Part shown: piece after piece, positions 7,753 through 15,983 of the stretch | Position numbering within the stretch: the stretch's first letter is position 1 | Layout of the letters: each line of letters opens with the position of its first letter | Origin: Sulfuriferula sp. | Lineage (GTDB): Bacteria; Pseudomonadota; Gammaproteobacteria; Burkholderiales; Sulfuriferulaceae | Reading direction: 5' to 3' | NCBI GenBank assembly: GCA_027311185.1 | Contig: DAICZK010000003.1 | Coordinates: forward strand, 1-23,842 | DNA length: 23,842 bases | The notes under the pieces: generated by a model | The model's database searches: none | What the model was told of the DNA's origin: nothing | What the model saw: the letters and a program-made list of their open reading frames with translations, nothing else | Made by a program: the position numbers and the translations under genes

Positions 7753-9557
7753 CCGATATTGCATCCCCCGTGGCCAAGGAAAATATCGGCGCGACCGCGG
7801 CAACTCCGGCGCATACAAACCCCGATCAGGCCGGTCTTGCACTGTATTTCCGGCTCTTGCATCACGTACGCCCCTACTGGCGCATGTTTGCGGGTTCGTT
7901 GCTGGCGATGGCGGTGACAGCCGCTGCCGAACCGGCGGTACCCGCCATCTTCAAACCCTTGCTCGACGGCAGCTTCGTACACAAGGACCCTGTTTTCATC
8001 CGCATCATTCCGCTGCTCATGATCGCGCTGTTTTTCGTCCGCGGTCTGGCCGATTTCGCCAGTACCTACGGCATGAACTGGGTGGGTAGCCGGCTGGTCA
8101 TGGATTTGCGCGCGGCGATGTTCGACAAGCTCATCGCCATGCCGACGCGCTTCTACGACAATAGCTCGACCGGCGCGCTGATTGCGCATGTCGTCTTCAA
8201 CGTCACCCAGGTCACGCAATCGGCGACCAGCGCGGTCACCCTGCTGGTACGCGACACCCTGACGATTGCCGGCCTGCTTGCGTGGCTGCTGTGGCTGAAC
8301 TGGAAGCTCACGCTGATCATCATCGCCATCGCGCCTGTCGCGGTGTTCATTATTCGCAACGTCAGCCACCGTTTGCGCCTGATCAATCGCCAGGCGCAGC
8401 AGAATCTGGGTGAAATCGCGCACGTGGTGGAAGAATCTGTCGGCGCGCATAAAGTCGTAAAAATTTTCGGCGGCCAGCAATACGAGCTACAACGCTTTGG
8501 CGTCGCGGTCAATGACGCGCGGCGCTATTTCATGAAAGGCGTCACCGCTGCCGCAGCCAACGGCCCGGTGGTGCAACTCGTCGCAGCCTGCGGCGTCGCG
8601 CTGGTGGTCTATATCGCCACCCAGCAGGCATTGCATGGCGAACTCACGGTAGGCGGCTTCGTCTCGTATATGATCGCCATGTTAATGATATTCGGGCCGG
8701 TCAAGCGACTGACCGGCATCAACGAACAATTGCAGCGCGGTCTGGCGGCTGCAGAAGTGGTGTTCGATGTCATCGACGGCGAGACAGAAATCGACCACGG
8801 CACGCTGGAATTGAAACGCGCGCGAGGAGCCATCAGCTACCGCGATGTGACGCTGCGTTACCCGGAAAAAAAGATCCCGGCGCTCAACCAGATCGACCTC
8901 GACATCAAGCCCGGCGAAACGCTGGCGCTGGTAGGCGCTTCAGGCAGCGGCAAAACCAGCCTGGTCAATTTGCTGCCGCGTTTCTACACCGAGTATTCCG
9001 GACAGATTTTACTCGACGGCCACGATATCACTCAGATCCGGCTTGAGGCGTTACGCGCCAATATCGCGCTGGTGTCACAGGATGTCGTGCTGTTCAACGA
9101 CACTATCGCCGCCAACATCGCCTACGGCCAGCAAGCCACCGCTACCGAAGCTGAAATCATCGGCGCCGCCGAAGCCGCGCACGCCATGGAATTCATCCGC
9201 GAACAGCCGCAGGGGCTGCAAACGCGGGTGGGTGAAAACGGCGTCAAGCTGTCCGGCGGCCAGCGCCAGCGCATTGCCATTGCGCGTGCCCTGCTCAAAA
9301 ATGCGCCGGTGCTGATTCTGGATGAAGCCACCTCCGCACTCGACACCGAATCAGAACGTCATGTACAGGCCGCGCTAGAAACGCTGATGCGGGGCCGCAC
9401 CACGCTGGTCATCGCGCATCGGCTCTCGACCATCGAGAACGCCGACCGGATTGCCGTCATGCAGCAGGGCCGCATCATCGAAATCGGCAAACACGCCGAA
9501 CTCATCGCCCACAACGGCGTTTACGCCCAATTGCATCGATTGCAGTTCCAGCAATGA
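7749..9557 (+). CDS. msbA: MsbA-type lipid A/lipid ABC exporter (fused permease and ATPase)
   Basis: This half-size ABC exporter would flip lipid A-core or a similar lipid across the inner membrane as a homodimer. From the chosen start it has 602 residues. The N-terminal region, to about residue 340, holds six membrane helices. The ATPase domain carries Walker A GASGSGKT (396-403), Q-loop SQDVVLFNDTI, signature LSGGQ (501-505), Walker B LILDEA (522-527) and the H-loop His557. I chose GTG at 7749 because it overlaps the TGA of the flavoprotein gene and suits translational coupling. An in-frame ATG at 7719 would run 34 bp into that gene. The stop overlaps the ttcA-like start (ATGA). Several drug and lipid exporters share this plan, so the substrate is inferred. 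Confidence 0.88.
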   Translation: MTDIASPVAKENIGATAATPAHTNPDQAGLALYFRLLHHVRPYWRMFAGSLLAMAVTAAAEPAVPAIFKPLLDGSFVHKDPVFIRIIPLLMIALFFVRGLADFASTYGMNWVGSRLVMDLRAAMFDKLIAMPTRFYDNSSTGALIAHVVFNVTQVTQSATSAVTLLVRDTLTIAGLLAWLLWLNWKLTLIIIAIAPVAVFIIRNVSHRLRLINRQAQQNLGEIAHVVEESVGAHKVVKIFGGQQYELQRFGVAVNDARRYFMKGVTAAAANGPVVQLVAACGVALVVYIATQQALHGELTVGGFVSYMIAMLMIFGPVKRLTGINEQLQRGLAAAEVVFDVIDGETEIDHGTLELKRARGAISYRDVTLRYPEKKIPALNQIDLDIKPGETLALVGASGSGKTSLVNLLPRFYTEYSGQILLDGHDITQIRLEALRANIALVSQDVVLFNDTIAANIAYGQQATATEAEIIGAAEAAHAMEFIREQPQGLQTRVGENGVKLSGGQRQRIAIARALLKNAPVLILDEATSALDTESERHVQAALETLMRGRTTLVIAHRLSTIENADRIAVMQQGRIIEIGKHAELIAHNGVYAQLHRLQFQQ

Positions 9558-10306
9558 ACCCTGGCAACGAAAACACCGTCAAACCGCCGCGCTCGCTGCT
9601 CACCGCGACGGGGCGAGCGATTGCCGACTTCGACATGATACGTGCTGGCGACCGCATCCTGCTCGGTGTGTCCGGCGGCAAGGATTCGCTCTCGCTATTG
9701 CATCTGTTGCTCGATCTACAGCAACGCGCGCCGGTAAAATTCAGTCTGGCGGCATGCACGGTCGACCCGCAGTCGCCCGATTTCGATCCCAGTGTACTGA
9801 AACCCTACCTGGCCAGCCTGGGGGTGCCGTATTTCTACGAAAGCCAGCCTATACTCGAATCCGCTCGACAAAACATGACCGGCGATTCGTTCTGCGCCTA
9901 TTGCTCACGCATGCGCCGCGGCATACTCTATCGCGTCGCGCGCGAAAACCATTACAACGTGCTCGCGCTGGCGCAACATCTGGACGATCTGGCGGAGACG
10001 TTTCTCATGTCGCTGTTTTTCGGCGGCAAGTTGCGCACCATGCAGGCTCATTACACCAACGACGCCGGCGACGTACGCGTCATCCGGCCGCTGGTTTACG
10101 CGCGCGAACGCCAGATGCGCGATTTTGCCAGGCAAGCAAATCTGCCGCTGGTAGAAGAAAACTGTCCGGCTTGTTTTGGCATGCCCATGCAACGCCAGGC
10201 CATGAAGACCCTGCTTGCCGAACAGGAAAAATCTCAACCCAGATTATTCGCCAGCATGCTGACCGCCATGCGACCGCTCATGGGAACACTCGTCCCCCGC
10301 GACTGA
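9554..10306 (+). CDS. ttcA: TtcA-family tRNA 2-thiolation protein, short form
   Basis: This is a PP-loop ATPase of 250 residues. Residues 40-45 give the SGGKDS ATP-pyrophosphatase loop. C114 and C117 (CAYCSRMRRG) and C207 (in CPAC, 204-207) correspond to the cysteines that bind the Fe-S cluster in TtcA, which thiolates cytidine 32 in tRNA. The QHLDDLAET motif (141-149) and FFGGKL (155-160) also fit. E. coli TtcA is about 311 residues; this protein is shorter at both ends, so a related thiolase with another target is possible. The ATG overlaps the msbA stop by 4 bp, suggesting coupling, although the two functions are not obviously linked. Confidence 0.8.
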   Translation: MNPGNENTVKPPRSLLTATGRAIADFDMIRAGDRILLGVSGGKDSLSLLHLLLDLQQRAPVKFSLAACTVDPQSPDFDPSVLKPYLASLGVPYFYESQPILESARQNMTGDSFCAYCSRMRRGILYRVARENHYNVLALAQHLDDLAETFLMSLFFGGKLRTMQAHYTNDAGDVRVIRPLVYARERQMRDFARQANLPLVEENCPACFGMPMQRQAMKTLLAEQEKSQPRLFASMLTAMRPLMGTLVPRD

Positions 10307-10321
10307 CTACCGTCGGCTAGG

Positions 10322-10339
10322 CGCAACACCTCACAACAC
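10322..10339 (+). repeat. left flanking direct repeat of the REPIN-like element
   Basis: CGCAACACCTCACAACAC here matches CGCAAAACATCACAACAC at 10502-10519 at 16 of 18 positions, in the same orientation. The pair brackets the palindromic element. The right copy includes the hslU stop codon, so the left copy looks like a duplicate of the hslU 3' end. Confidence 0.5.
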
Positions 10340-10341
10340 CC

Positions 10342-10492
10342 AGGGAAGCGCTGATTTATTCGTCATCCCCGTTGTATGCCATTTCGTAGGAGTGGGCTTG
10401 CCCGCGATAATTCGGCCACAGAATCGCGGGCAAGCCCGCTCCTACGACCACGGATTGCGTCTCGTAAAATTCTAATAAATCAGCGCTTCCCT
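10342..10492. repeat. composite palindromic element: REPIN-like core inside 19-bp inverted repeats
   Basis: The outer arms 10342-10360 and 10474-10492 are a perfect 19-bp inverted repeat (AGGGAAGCGCTGATTTATT). Inside, 10385-10408 and 10423-10446 form a 24-bp inverted repeat with one mismatch. The inner arms begin CGTAGGAG and contain GGGCTTGCCC, the GTAG-plus-hairpin form of Pseudomonas-type REP sequences. Two such units in inverse orientation make a REPIN, the mobile form mobilised by RAYT transposases. No RAYT gene lies in the window. The element sits between convergent ttcA and hslU and could end transcription from both sides. Confidence 0.85.
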
Positions 10493-10501
10493 AGCGCGTC
10501 A

Positions 10502-10519
10502 CGCAAAACATCACAACAC
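10502..10519 (+). repeat. right flanking direct repeat of the REPIN-like element
   Basis: This is the partner of the repeat at 10322-10339 (16 of 18 identical). It overlaps the last two codons and the stop of hslU (TGA on the minus strand at 10511-10513). It is therefore the likely original copy, with the left one produced by duplication at insertion or by an earlier rearrangement. Confidence 0.5.
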
Positions 10520-11872
10520 GTAGCGCGCCAAATCTTCCCTGACGGCCAGCGTTCCCAGGCGCGTATCCACAAACGCCGCGTCGATATGCACCGCTTCTGT
10601 ATGCTGCCTGGTCGCAGCGAAAGACACTTCGTCGAGCAAACGCTCCATCACCGTATGCAACCGCCTGGCGCCAATATTTTCGGTACGCTCGTTGACCTGA
10701 TACGCGATCTCTGCGAGGCGATGAATCCCGTCCGCCGCAAACTCCAGCTGCACGCCTTCGGTCGCAAGCAGCGCCTGATACTGGCGCGTGAGACACGCAT
10801 CGGTGGACGTCAGTATCGCCTCGAAATCGGACACAGAGAGAGAAGTCAGCTCGACTCTTATCGGAAAACGCCCCTGTAGCTCGGGAATCAGATCGGACGG
10901 CTTGGCCAGATGAAACGCGCCGCTGGCGATAAACAGGATATGATCCGTTTTGACCATACCATGCTTGGTAGTGACGGTTGTGCCTTCAACCAGCGGCAGA
11001 AGATCGCGCTGCACGCCCTGGCGCGAGACCTCGCCGCTGCCGGCCTGGTTACGACTGGCGATTTTATCGATTTCGTCCAGAAAAACAATGCCGTTCTGCT
11101 CTACGCTGAGCAAGGCGCGCTGTTTGATGTCCTCCTCGTTAACCAACAGTGCCGCCTCTTCTTCCGTCAACAGCTTGAGTGCTTCGGCCACTTTAAGTTT
11201 GCGGGTCTTGCGCGGGCGACTGGCGATGTTGTGGAACATATCCTGAATCTGGCTGGTAAAATCCTCCATCCCCTGCGGCGCGAAAATCTGCGCGCTACCT
11301 TGCGTTGCGGCCAGCTCAATCTCGATGACCTTGTCATCGAGCTGGCCTTCGCGCAGCATTTTACGAAATTTCTGCCGCGTGGCGCTGTCGTCCGTTTTGG
11401 CGGCGGACTCGATCTCCAGCGCTGCCGACACATCGCGGGCGGGAGGCAGCAATACGTCGAGCACGCGTTCCTCGGCAGCATCTTCAGCGCGCATTTGTAC
11501 CTTGGCCATGTCCTGTTCGCGTAAGTCCTTGATCGCGATTTCCATCAAATCGCGAATGATCGAATCGACATCCCGGCCGACGTAACCGACTTCGGTAAAT
11601 TTGGTCGCCTCGATTTTAATGAACGGGGCGTTAGCCAGCCGCGCCAGGCGCCGCGCGATTTCGGTCTTGCCAACGCCAGTCGGCCCAATCATCAAGATAT
11701 TTTTGGGAGTAATTTCATGACGCAGTGGCTCTGCAACCTGAGTGCGCCGCCAGCGATTGCGCAAGGCAATCGCAACAGCCCGTTTGGCGGCGGTCTGCCC
11801 AATAATATGCTTGTCCAGCTCGTGGACAATTTCCTGAGGGGTCATTGGCGACAGGGTGTTTGGTAAGCTCAT
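10511..11872 (-). CDS. hslU: HslU, ATPase/unfoldase of the HslUV protease
   Basis: This 453-residue AAA+ unfoldase feeds substrates into HslV. Visible hallmarks are [17 protein letters not shown] at the start, Walker A GPTGVGKT (63-70), the pore motif GYVGRD (96-101), Walker [11 protein letters not shown] near 260-270, the sensor region [10 protein letters not shown], and the C-terminal RYVL tail that docks in HslV. I chose ATG at 11872, which overlaps the hslV stop (ATGA) and matches homologues. Starting at 11911 would add a 13-residue leader inside hslV. Its own stop lies in a direct repeat flanking the REPIN-like element. It is usually heat-shock induced, but no promoter is seen directly before it. 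Confidence 0.98.
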   Translation of the reverse strand: MSLPNTLSPMTPQEIVHELDKHIIGQTAAKRAVAIALRNRWRRTQVAEPLRHEITPKNILMIGPTGVGKTEIARRLARLANAPFIKIEATKFTEVGYVGRDVDSIIRDLMEIAIKDLREQDMAKVQMRAEDAAEERVLDVLLPPARDVSAALEIESAAKTDDSATRQKFRKMLREGQLDDKVIEIELAATQGSAQIFAPQGMEDFTSQIQDMFHNIASRPRKTRKLKVAEALKLLTEEEAALLVNEEDIKQRALLSVEQNGIVFLDEIDKIASRNQAGSGEVSRQGVQRDLLPLVEGTTVTTKHGMVKTDHILFIASGAFHLAKPSDLIPELQGRFPIRVELTSLSVSDFEAILTSTDACLTRQYQALLATEGVQLEFAADGIHRLAEIAYQVNERTENIGARRLHTVMERLLDEVSFAATRQHTEAVHIDAAFVDTRLGTLAVREDLARYVL

Positions 11873-12402
11873 AACACTTCGATTAAATGATTTTGATTGG
11901 TATAAATGCAAATCTCACCGGCGATGCCCAGCGATTTTGCAACGATCTGTTCCGGCGTGAGTTGCGTATTATCAAGCAGCGCGCGGGCGGCGGCTTGTGC
12001 ATAAGCGCCGCCGCTACCGATGGCGACTATCCCGAACTCCGGCTCCAGCACGTCACCGTTGCCGGTAATCACCAGGGAGTGGTTTCGATCAGCGACCGCC
12101 AGCATGGCTTCGAGCCGCCGCAACATGCGATCTGTGCGCCAGTCTTTCGCCAATTCAACTGCCGAGCGCAATAGATGGCCCTGGTGTTTCTCCAGCTTTT
12201 CCTCGAATCGCTCGAACAAAGTAAAAGCGTCAGCCGTGCCGCCCGCAAACCCGGCAAGGATCTGGTCCTGATAGATACGACGAATCTTGCGTGCTGTGCT
12301 TTTAATGACGATGTTGCCGAGCGTCACCTGACCATCGCCGCCTAACGCGACCTGATTGCCGCGCCGCACCGAAAGTATGGTTGTGCCGCGATATTGCTCC
12401 AT
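11869..12402 (-). CDS. hslV: HslV, peptidase subunit of the HslUV protease
   Basis: This 177-residue threonine peptidase forms the proteolytic core. The catalytic Thr is in [15 protein letters not shown]; removal of the first six residues would expose Thr7 as the N-terminal nucleophile. [43 protein letters not shown] and [16 protein letters not shown] are all family signatures. I chose ATG at 12402 rather than the upstream start at 12486, which adds 28 unrelated residues. It overlaps hslU by 4 bp. It lies 105 bp downstream of the STAS gene on the same strand. Confidence 0.98.
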   Translation of the reverse strand: MEQYRGTTILSVRRGNQVALGGDGQVTLGNIVIKSTARKIRRIYQDQILAGFAGGTADAFTLFERFEEKLEKHQGHLLRSAVELAKDWRTDRMLRRLEAMLAVADRNHSLVITGNGDVLEPEFGIVAIGSGGAYAQAAARALLDNTQLTPEQIVAKSLGIAGEICIYTNQNHLIEVL

Positions 12403-12507
12403 GCCGTGCCCCGTAATTGAATGTGCGTTGACTACAGATGGGGATAAAGAACGGTTTATCAACCGCCGTTGCAAAATCAAACCCAAGAGCCAAGCGATGT
12501 ATTAATA

Positions 12508-13695
12508 TTAATTCAACCTGCGCGACGCGATTTGCGCCATTTGATCCATCCACATCACTACAAGCAACACGTAGACCATCATATTGCTGCCTATAATACT
12601 TACTTTTTTGCCGGTTGGAATCAACGCCATCAAGGCATCCATCAGCAATCCCACACTGGCGAACTCGATCCGGTCGACCTCTGACAAATCGACGACAACC
12701 TCGCTATGTGCGGCGGCAAACGCCTTGAGCTCCTGAAGGGTCTTGGCGCTTGCACTATTGATGGTCCCCTTGAGTTTAAACGCCTGGTTCTCAGCTGCCG
12801 CGCCATTTTCGGGCTCCGCCGCCACCGCGACGACCTGGGCGACCTGCATGGGCGCTTCCCACGAGGGCGGAGAGAGCTCGAAATGCACGGCGAAAGCAAC
12901 CGCCATATCCTCGAATTCGATCTGTTTTCCTTGCAACTGGTAGATCTGCAACAACAGCAACCACTCTTCGGGAGTGTTGCCTTGCGCGCGTGCGACGTAC
13001 TGCTGTAACAGCCCGACCAGAGCGCCGCTGGCGATTTGCAGTTTTGAGCGCTGCTTTTGCAGTTTTACCAAGGCAGCCTGCAACAATACACAACCCTCCG
13101 GCGTCACCTCGGTAATGCCGGACAAATCGAGTTGGAGCACGCCCCGCCTTGCAGCTTCCTGCAATAGCAGGATACGATCAGCCATGTGCTGATCAAGCCG
13201 CCCCTTGAGGCTGAACAACTGCCCCTCGCTGGACGGTTTTTTATGAGTCGCAGTCGAGATAGGCGGCTCATCGGCATCGCGCCCGCCTAGCCAGACAGGC
13301 GGCGATTTCTCGCGTTTGAGTGCGTAATCCAGAGCCAGTTGTTCGAATTCCTGTTGGCGGCGAACCACCCAGTACAGATCGAACAGCATAAGCCACAGAC
13401 TGTCCTCGTCAGGAAACTGATGAACGAACAGTTTCAACAGGTCAATTGCTTCATCAAAGCTGCCGTTGGCGAAAAGCATGGCCGCGTCTTCCAGCCCGGG
13501 CGCGAAATTGGATTCGATTTCCGTTACCACGATGTTGCCCTGCGCAACGCCAGGTTCAAACTGCTGCTCGGTCAACGGAGCCTGATGAATTTCAGCGATA
13601 GCCTGCTCCTTGGCCTTGGGCTTGACAGCCTGGTTCCCCGACACCGACACCGGGTTTTTCTTATCCTTGCGCGAAAAAAAAGAGGAGAAATCCAA
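12508..13695 (-). CDS. tandem STAS-domain protein with duplicated helical module
   Basis: This 395-residue soluble protein looks like two copies of one unit. Each unit has a helical segment ending in a W-(33 residues)-W block followed by a STAS-like domain. The blocks 101-135 and 245-279 align without gaps, 15 of 35 identical (conserved EFE and SPP-W). The STAS-like parts are about 158-235 and 303-385. STAS domains act in anti-sigma-antagonist and other switch proteins, but the usual phosphorylated Ser is not obvious. The start is TTG at 13695, preceded by GAGG about 9 nt upstream; no ATG occurs before residue 73. No function is known to me. It may be read with hslVU, hinting at a stress link. 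Confidence 0.75.
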   Translation of the reverse strand: MDFSSFFSRKDKKNPVSVSGNQAVKPKAKEQAIAEIHQAPLTEQQFEPGVAQGNIVVTEIESNFAPGLEDAAMLFANGSFDEAIDLLKLFVHQFPDEDSLWLMLFDLYWVVRRQQEFEQLALDYALKREKSPPVWLGGRDADEPPISTATHKKPSSEGQLFSLKGRLDQHMADRILLLQEAARRGVLQLDLSGITEVTPEGCVLLQAALVKLQKQRSKLQIASGALVGLLQQYVARAQGNTPEEWLLLLQIYQLQGKQIEFEDMAVAFAVHFELSPPSWEAPMQVAQVVAVAAEPENGAAAENQAFKLKGTINSASAKTLQELKAFAAAHSEVVVDLSEVDRIEFASVGLLMDALMALIPTGKKVSIIGSNMMVYVLLVVMWMDQMAQIASRRLN

Positions 13696-13739
13696 TTCAA
13701 GCGGCCTCGAAATTAATGATGATTGTTACCAATGTCCCA

Positions 13740-13767
13740 TTATTACCCGACAATCAAAAAACAGCAA
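13740..13767 (-). promoter_or_regulatory. possible sigma-70 promoter for STAS-hslV-hslU
   Basis: On the minus strand TTGCTG (13767-13762) and TAATAA (13745-13740) are separated by 16 bp, a fair match to -35/-10 boxes. It would give a leader of about 35-40 nt before the TTG start. This is a consensus match only. Confidence 0.3.
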
Positions 13768-13809
13768 CGTATACCCCTAATGCCCGCCCATAAATCAGGA
13801 CGTCAGACA

Positions 13810-13835
13810 CTGTGCGGAGCACAGCGAACGGCTTG
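13810..13835 (-). terminator. hairpins downstream of the Lon-substrate-domain gene
   Basis: CTGTGC (13810-13815) pairs with GCACAG (13819-13824) around a 3-nt loop. Next to it CGGC (13829-13832) can pair with GCCG (13837-13840). Both lie within 35 nt of the 13844 gene end on the minus strand. No T-tract follows, so termination is uncertain, but together with the 148-bp gap they may mark the end of the upstream operon. Confidence 0.35.
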
Positions 13836-13843
13836 TGCCGAAT

Positions 13844-14488
13844 TTAACCCAATACGCCCTGCTGCCGTAAAAATGCCTGCAATATCCTCAAGCGCATGAT
13901 ACTGTCATTCATCTCCAGCAAATCCTGTCTTGCAGCCGCCTTGATCGGCAGACTTTCGGCCAGACGATAACCGAGCCAGGCTGCCTGTTGCGGCAATGCG
14001 GGTTGGGAGAACCGCTCTTGCCCGACTTCCCCGACGATGGTCTCAAACACAGTGCGACAAAGCGCGAATTCCTCGTTCACGAGTTGCGGCGATTCGGCGG
14101 GAATCAGCGTTATTTCAGCGACAATCAGCCCGTCTGCCCCGACTTCGCTGGAGGATATCAAAAACCGCTGCATACCCTTTGCAGTGATGTTAAGTATGCC
14201 GAGCTGCGCCATATCCCAATCCGCGATGACTGCCAACGTACCCACCGAATAAGGTATTGCAGCTTCCCCCACCTCGCTGCCGGAGCGAATCAGACACACG
14301 CCGAATGGCGAATTCGCTTTCATGCACGCTTTAACCATATCCATGTAGCGCGTCTCGAAAATTGTCAACGGCAGCAGGCCGTCGGGATAGAGCACGGTAT
14401 TCAGCGGGAAAACCGGAATTTTCAAACGTTGCCCGCGCGGATCGCCCGCGCCGAAAACCAGGGGCAACGCCTGTTTTAACCAGTTCAT
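13844..14488 (-). CDS. LON peptidase substrate-binding domain protein
   Basis: This 214-residue protein contains only the N-terminal substrate-binding domain of Lon protease: IPVFPLNTVLYPDGLLPLTIFETRYMDMV near 24-52, then FGVCLIRSGSEVG. It has no AAA+ or protease domain. Stand-alone members of this family are common in proteobacteria, and their cellular role is poorly defined. The ATG overlaps the ubiX stop by 4 bp, so it is probably translated with ubiX. Confidence 0.9.
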   Translation of the reverse strand: MNWLKQALPLVFGAGDPRGQRLKIPVFPLNTVLYPDGLLPLTIFETRYMDMVKACMKANSPFGVCLIRSGSEVGEAAIPYSVGTLAVIADWDMAQLGILNITAKGMQRFLISSSEVGADGLIVAEITLIPAESPQLVNEEFALCRTVFETIVGEVGQERFSQPALPQQAAWLGYRLAESLPIKAAARQDLLEMNDSIMRLRILQAFLRQQGVLG

Positions 14489-15096
14489 GGCTCTCCCCAG
14501 CGGGCAACAAGTTGATGCGGGATGGACAACTGGTCAAGAATCCGTGCCACCACGAAATCGACCAAGTCCGCTATCGTTTGCGGATGATGATAAAAGCCTG
14601 GATTCGGCGGCAGGATCACTACTCCCAGGCGCGCCAGTTTGAGCATGTTTTCCAGATGCAGCGCTGAATAAGGCGTCTCGCGCGGCACTAAAATCAGCTT
14701 GCGCTGTTCCTTGATACAAACGTCTGCCGCGCGTTCGATCAGGTTGTCCGACAACCCTTGAGCAATAGCGGCGAGGCAGCCCATCGTGCACGGACAGATC
14801 ACCATTGCATCGGCCGGATTGGAACCCGATGCCACCGGAGCAAACAACTCCTCGCGCCCGAATACCTGCAACTGCCCCGGCACGGTCGCGTATTGCGCTG
14901 TCAGATAAGCCTGTAAATCGTTGGCCCGGCCCGGCATGCTCCAGTCCAACTCCTGCTTCGCGACGATTTGCGCGGCACTCGATACCAGCAGGTAGACGCG
15001 CACATCGGCGGCCAGCAAACATTGCAGCAGGCGTACGCCATAAGGCATGCCCGACGCCCCAGTCCATGCGAGAGTGACGCTAGAGGGCGGGTTCAT
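14485..15096 (-). CDS. ubiX: UbiX flavin prenyltransferase
   Basis: This 203-residue enzyme prenylates FMN with dimethylallyl phosphate to make the cofactor used by UbiD decarboxylases in ubiquinone synthesis and related pathways. Hallmarks are GASGMPYGVRLL (13-24), the CPCTMGCLAAIA loop (101-112), LIERAADVCIKE (119-130) and VPRETPYSALHLENM (138-152). I chose the ATG at 15096; the in-frame start at 15138 would overlap the upstream gene much further. As annotated it overlaps the Gx-transporter-like gene by 17 bp. No ubiD is in the window. Confidence 0.95.
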   Translation of the reverse strand: MNPPSSVTLAWTGASGMPYGVRLLQCLLAADVRVYLLVSSAAQIVAKQELDWSMPGRANDLQAYLTAQYATVPGQLQVFGREELFAPVASGSNPADAMVICPCTMGCLAAIAQGLSDNLIERAADVCIKEQRKLILVPRETPYSALHLENMLKLARLGVVILPPNPGFYHHPQTIADLVDFVVARILDQLSIPHQLVARWGEP

Positions 15097-15616
15097 GCGC
15101 GCGACCGAATTGGTATTGCTGTAGAAGAGAAGCCGCAATCAGTCCATTACTCAAGCCGAACAACCACGCCGCAGCACCGAATACGGGGCTTAAATAAAAG
15201 ACGTTGACCGTAGGCATCAACCACACCGAAACGATGGCCAGTTGCGCGCACATGTGCGCGAAGGCCGCCAGCACGCTCAGGCTGACAGCACCGAAATAGC
15301 GCTCCGGCAGGCCGCGCGCCAGCCATAATACCAAGAGACTCGCCATCGCCCCACCCAGGCTCAGCATGAATCCCGGCGTAAGAAAGCTGCCCAGCAATAT
15401 GCTGCCCGCAACCACGCGCAGGCCGGCGACCCAGAACGCCGTGCGCAAGCCGTATTGCCTGAGCACCAGCAGCGTCACGATATTCGCCAGCCCGGGTTTT
15501 ACACCGGGTAGCGGCGACGGCAGCGCCGCCTCGACCCACATCAGCGAAATCGCCAGCGCGGCCAGATAGGCCAGATGGTGATCCTCCATCGTCGATTTAA
15601 TAGTTAAGGCTGTCAT
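15080..15616 (-). CDS. Gx transporter family membrane protein (HepS-I/EetB-like)
   Basis: This 178-residue polytopic membrane protein has five to six hydrophobic helices. It carries the family motif PGVKPGLANIVTLLVL (37-52), the SFLTPGFMLSLGGAMAS segment (77-93) and AAFAHMCAQLAIV (117-129). The family is often labelled heptaprenyl diphosphate synthase component I and resembles ECF-type substrate-binding membrane subunits. In Listeria a homologous type, EetB, belongs to the flavin-based extracellular electron transfer locus (from memory). It overlaps the NusG-II gene by 20 bp if it starts at 15616; an alternative ATG at 15589 would remove the overlap and nine residues. Confidence 0.82.
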   Translation of the reverse strand: MTALTIKSTMEDHHLAYLAALAISLMWVEAALPSPLPGVKPGLANIVTLLVLRQYGLRTAFWVAGLRVVAGSILLGSFLTPGFMLSLGGAMASLLVLWLARGLPERYFGAVSLSVLAAFAHMCAQLAIVSVWLMPTVNVFYLSPVFGAAAWLFGLSNGLIAASLLQQYQFGRAHEPAL

Positions 15617-15983
15617 AGGCTCGAACGCGCCCCGTTATTTCCATACTCACCTGATTAGGCAGACAAATCGCCACCTCTCCAGCGTGATCGATCCAGCCCT
15701 CGCGCACGCACAATTGTCGCGGCCCCGGGTCACTTTGCACGCGCGCGCGATGATTGAGCACCTCGATCCGGGTAATCCCGAGCGGTCCGGGCACGTTGAC
15801 CTGGAATGCGCGCTCCAGCGACGCGTTCAAGAATACTGTTCCGCCACGTTTGATAATTAGACGCTGTCCGACCGGCCCCATCCAGAAATGCGCAATCAGC
15901 GCGCCCACTACCGCAACTCCCAGCATCAGTACGCCCCAGTCGCCGCGCCGGATCAATGCCATCATCGAAAAAGCAGAATTCAT
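15597..15983 (-). CDS. NusG domain II-containing membrane-anchored protein (EetA-like)
   Basis: This 128-residue protein has one N-terminal membrane anchor (about 16-35, [15 protein letters not shown]) and then an extracytoplasmic NusG-II beta domain. The domain ends with the typical pattern C92-REGWI-…-AICLPNQV (C107). It is not a transcription factor: the KOW/NGN regions of NusG are absent. Proteins of this type travel with Gx-family membrane proteins, as here; the Listeria EetA protein is of the same kind (from memory). The start overlaps the rapZ stop by 4 bp. The two cysteines could form a disulfide outside the cytoplasm (inference). Confidence 0.85.
   Translation of the reverse strand: MNSAFSMMALIRRGDWGVLMLGVAVVGALIAHFWMGPVGQRLIIKRGGTVFLNASLERAFQVNVPGPLGITRIEVLNHRARVQSDPGPRQLCVREGWIDHAGEVAICLPNQVSMEITGRVRAYDSLNY

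Noticed and set aside
10910..11524. 204-codon plus-strand frame opposite hslU
   Set aside because: It is antisense to a well-conserved hslU and matches no family; a shadow frame.
15597..15983. NusG-type transcription elongation factor
   Set aside because: Only domain II is present, behind a membrane anchor. The NGN and KOW regions are missing, so a transcription role is not supported.
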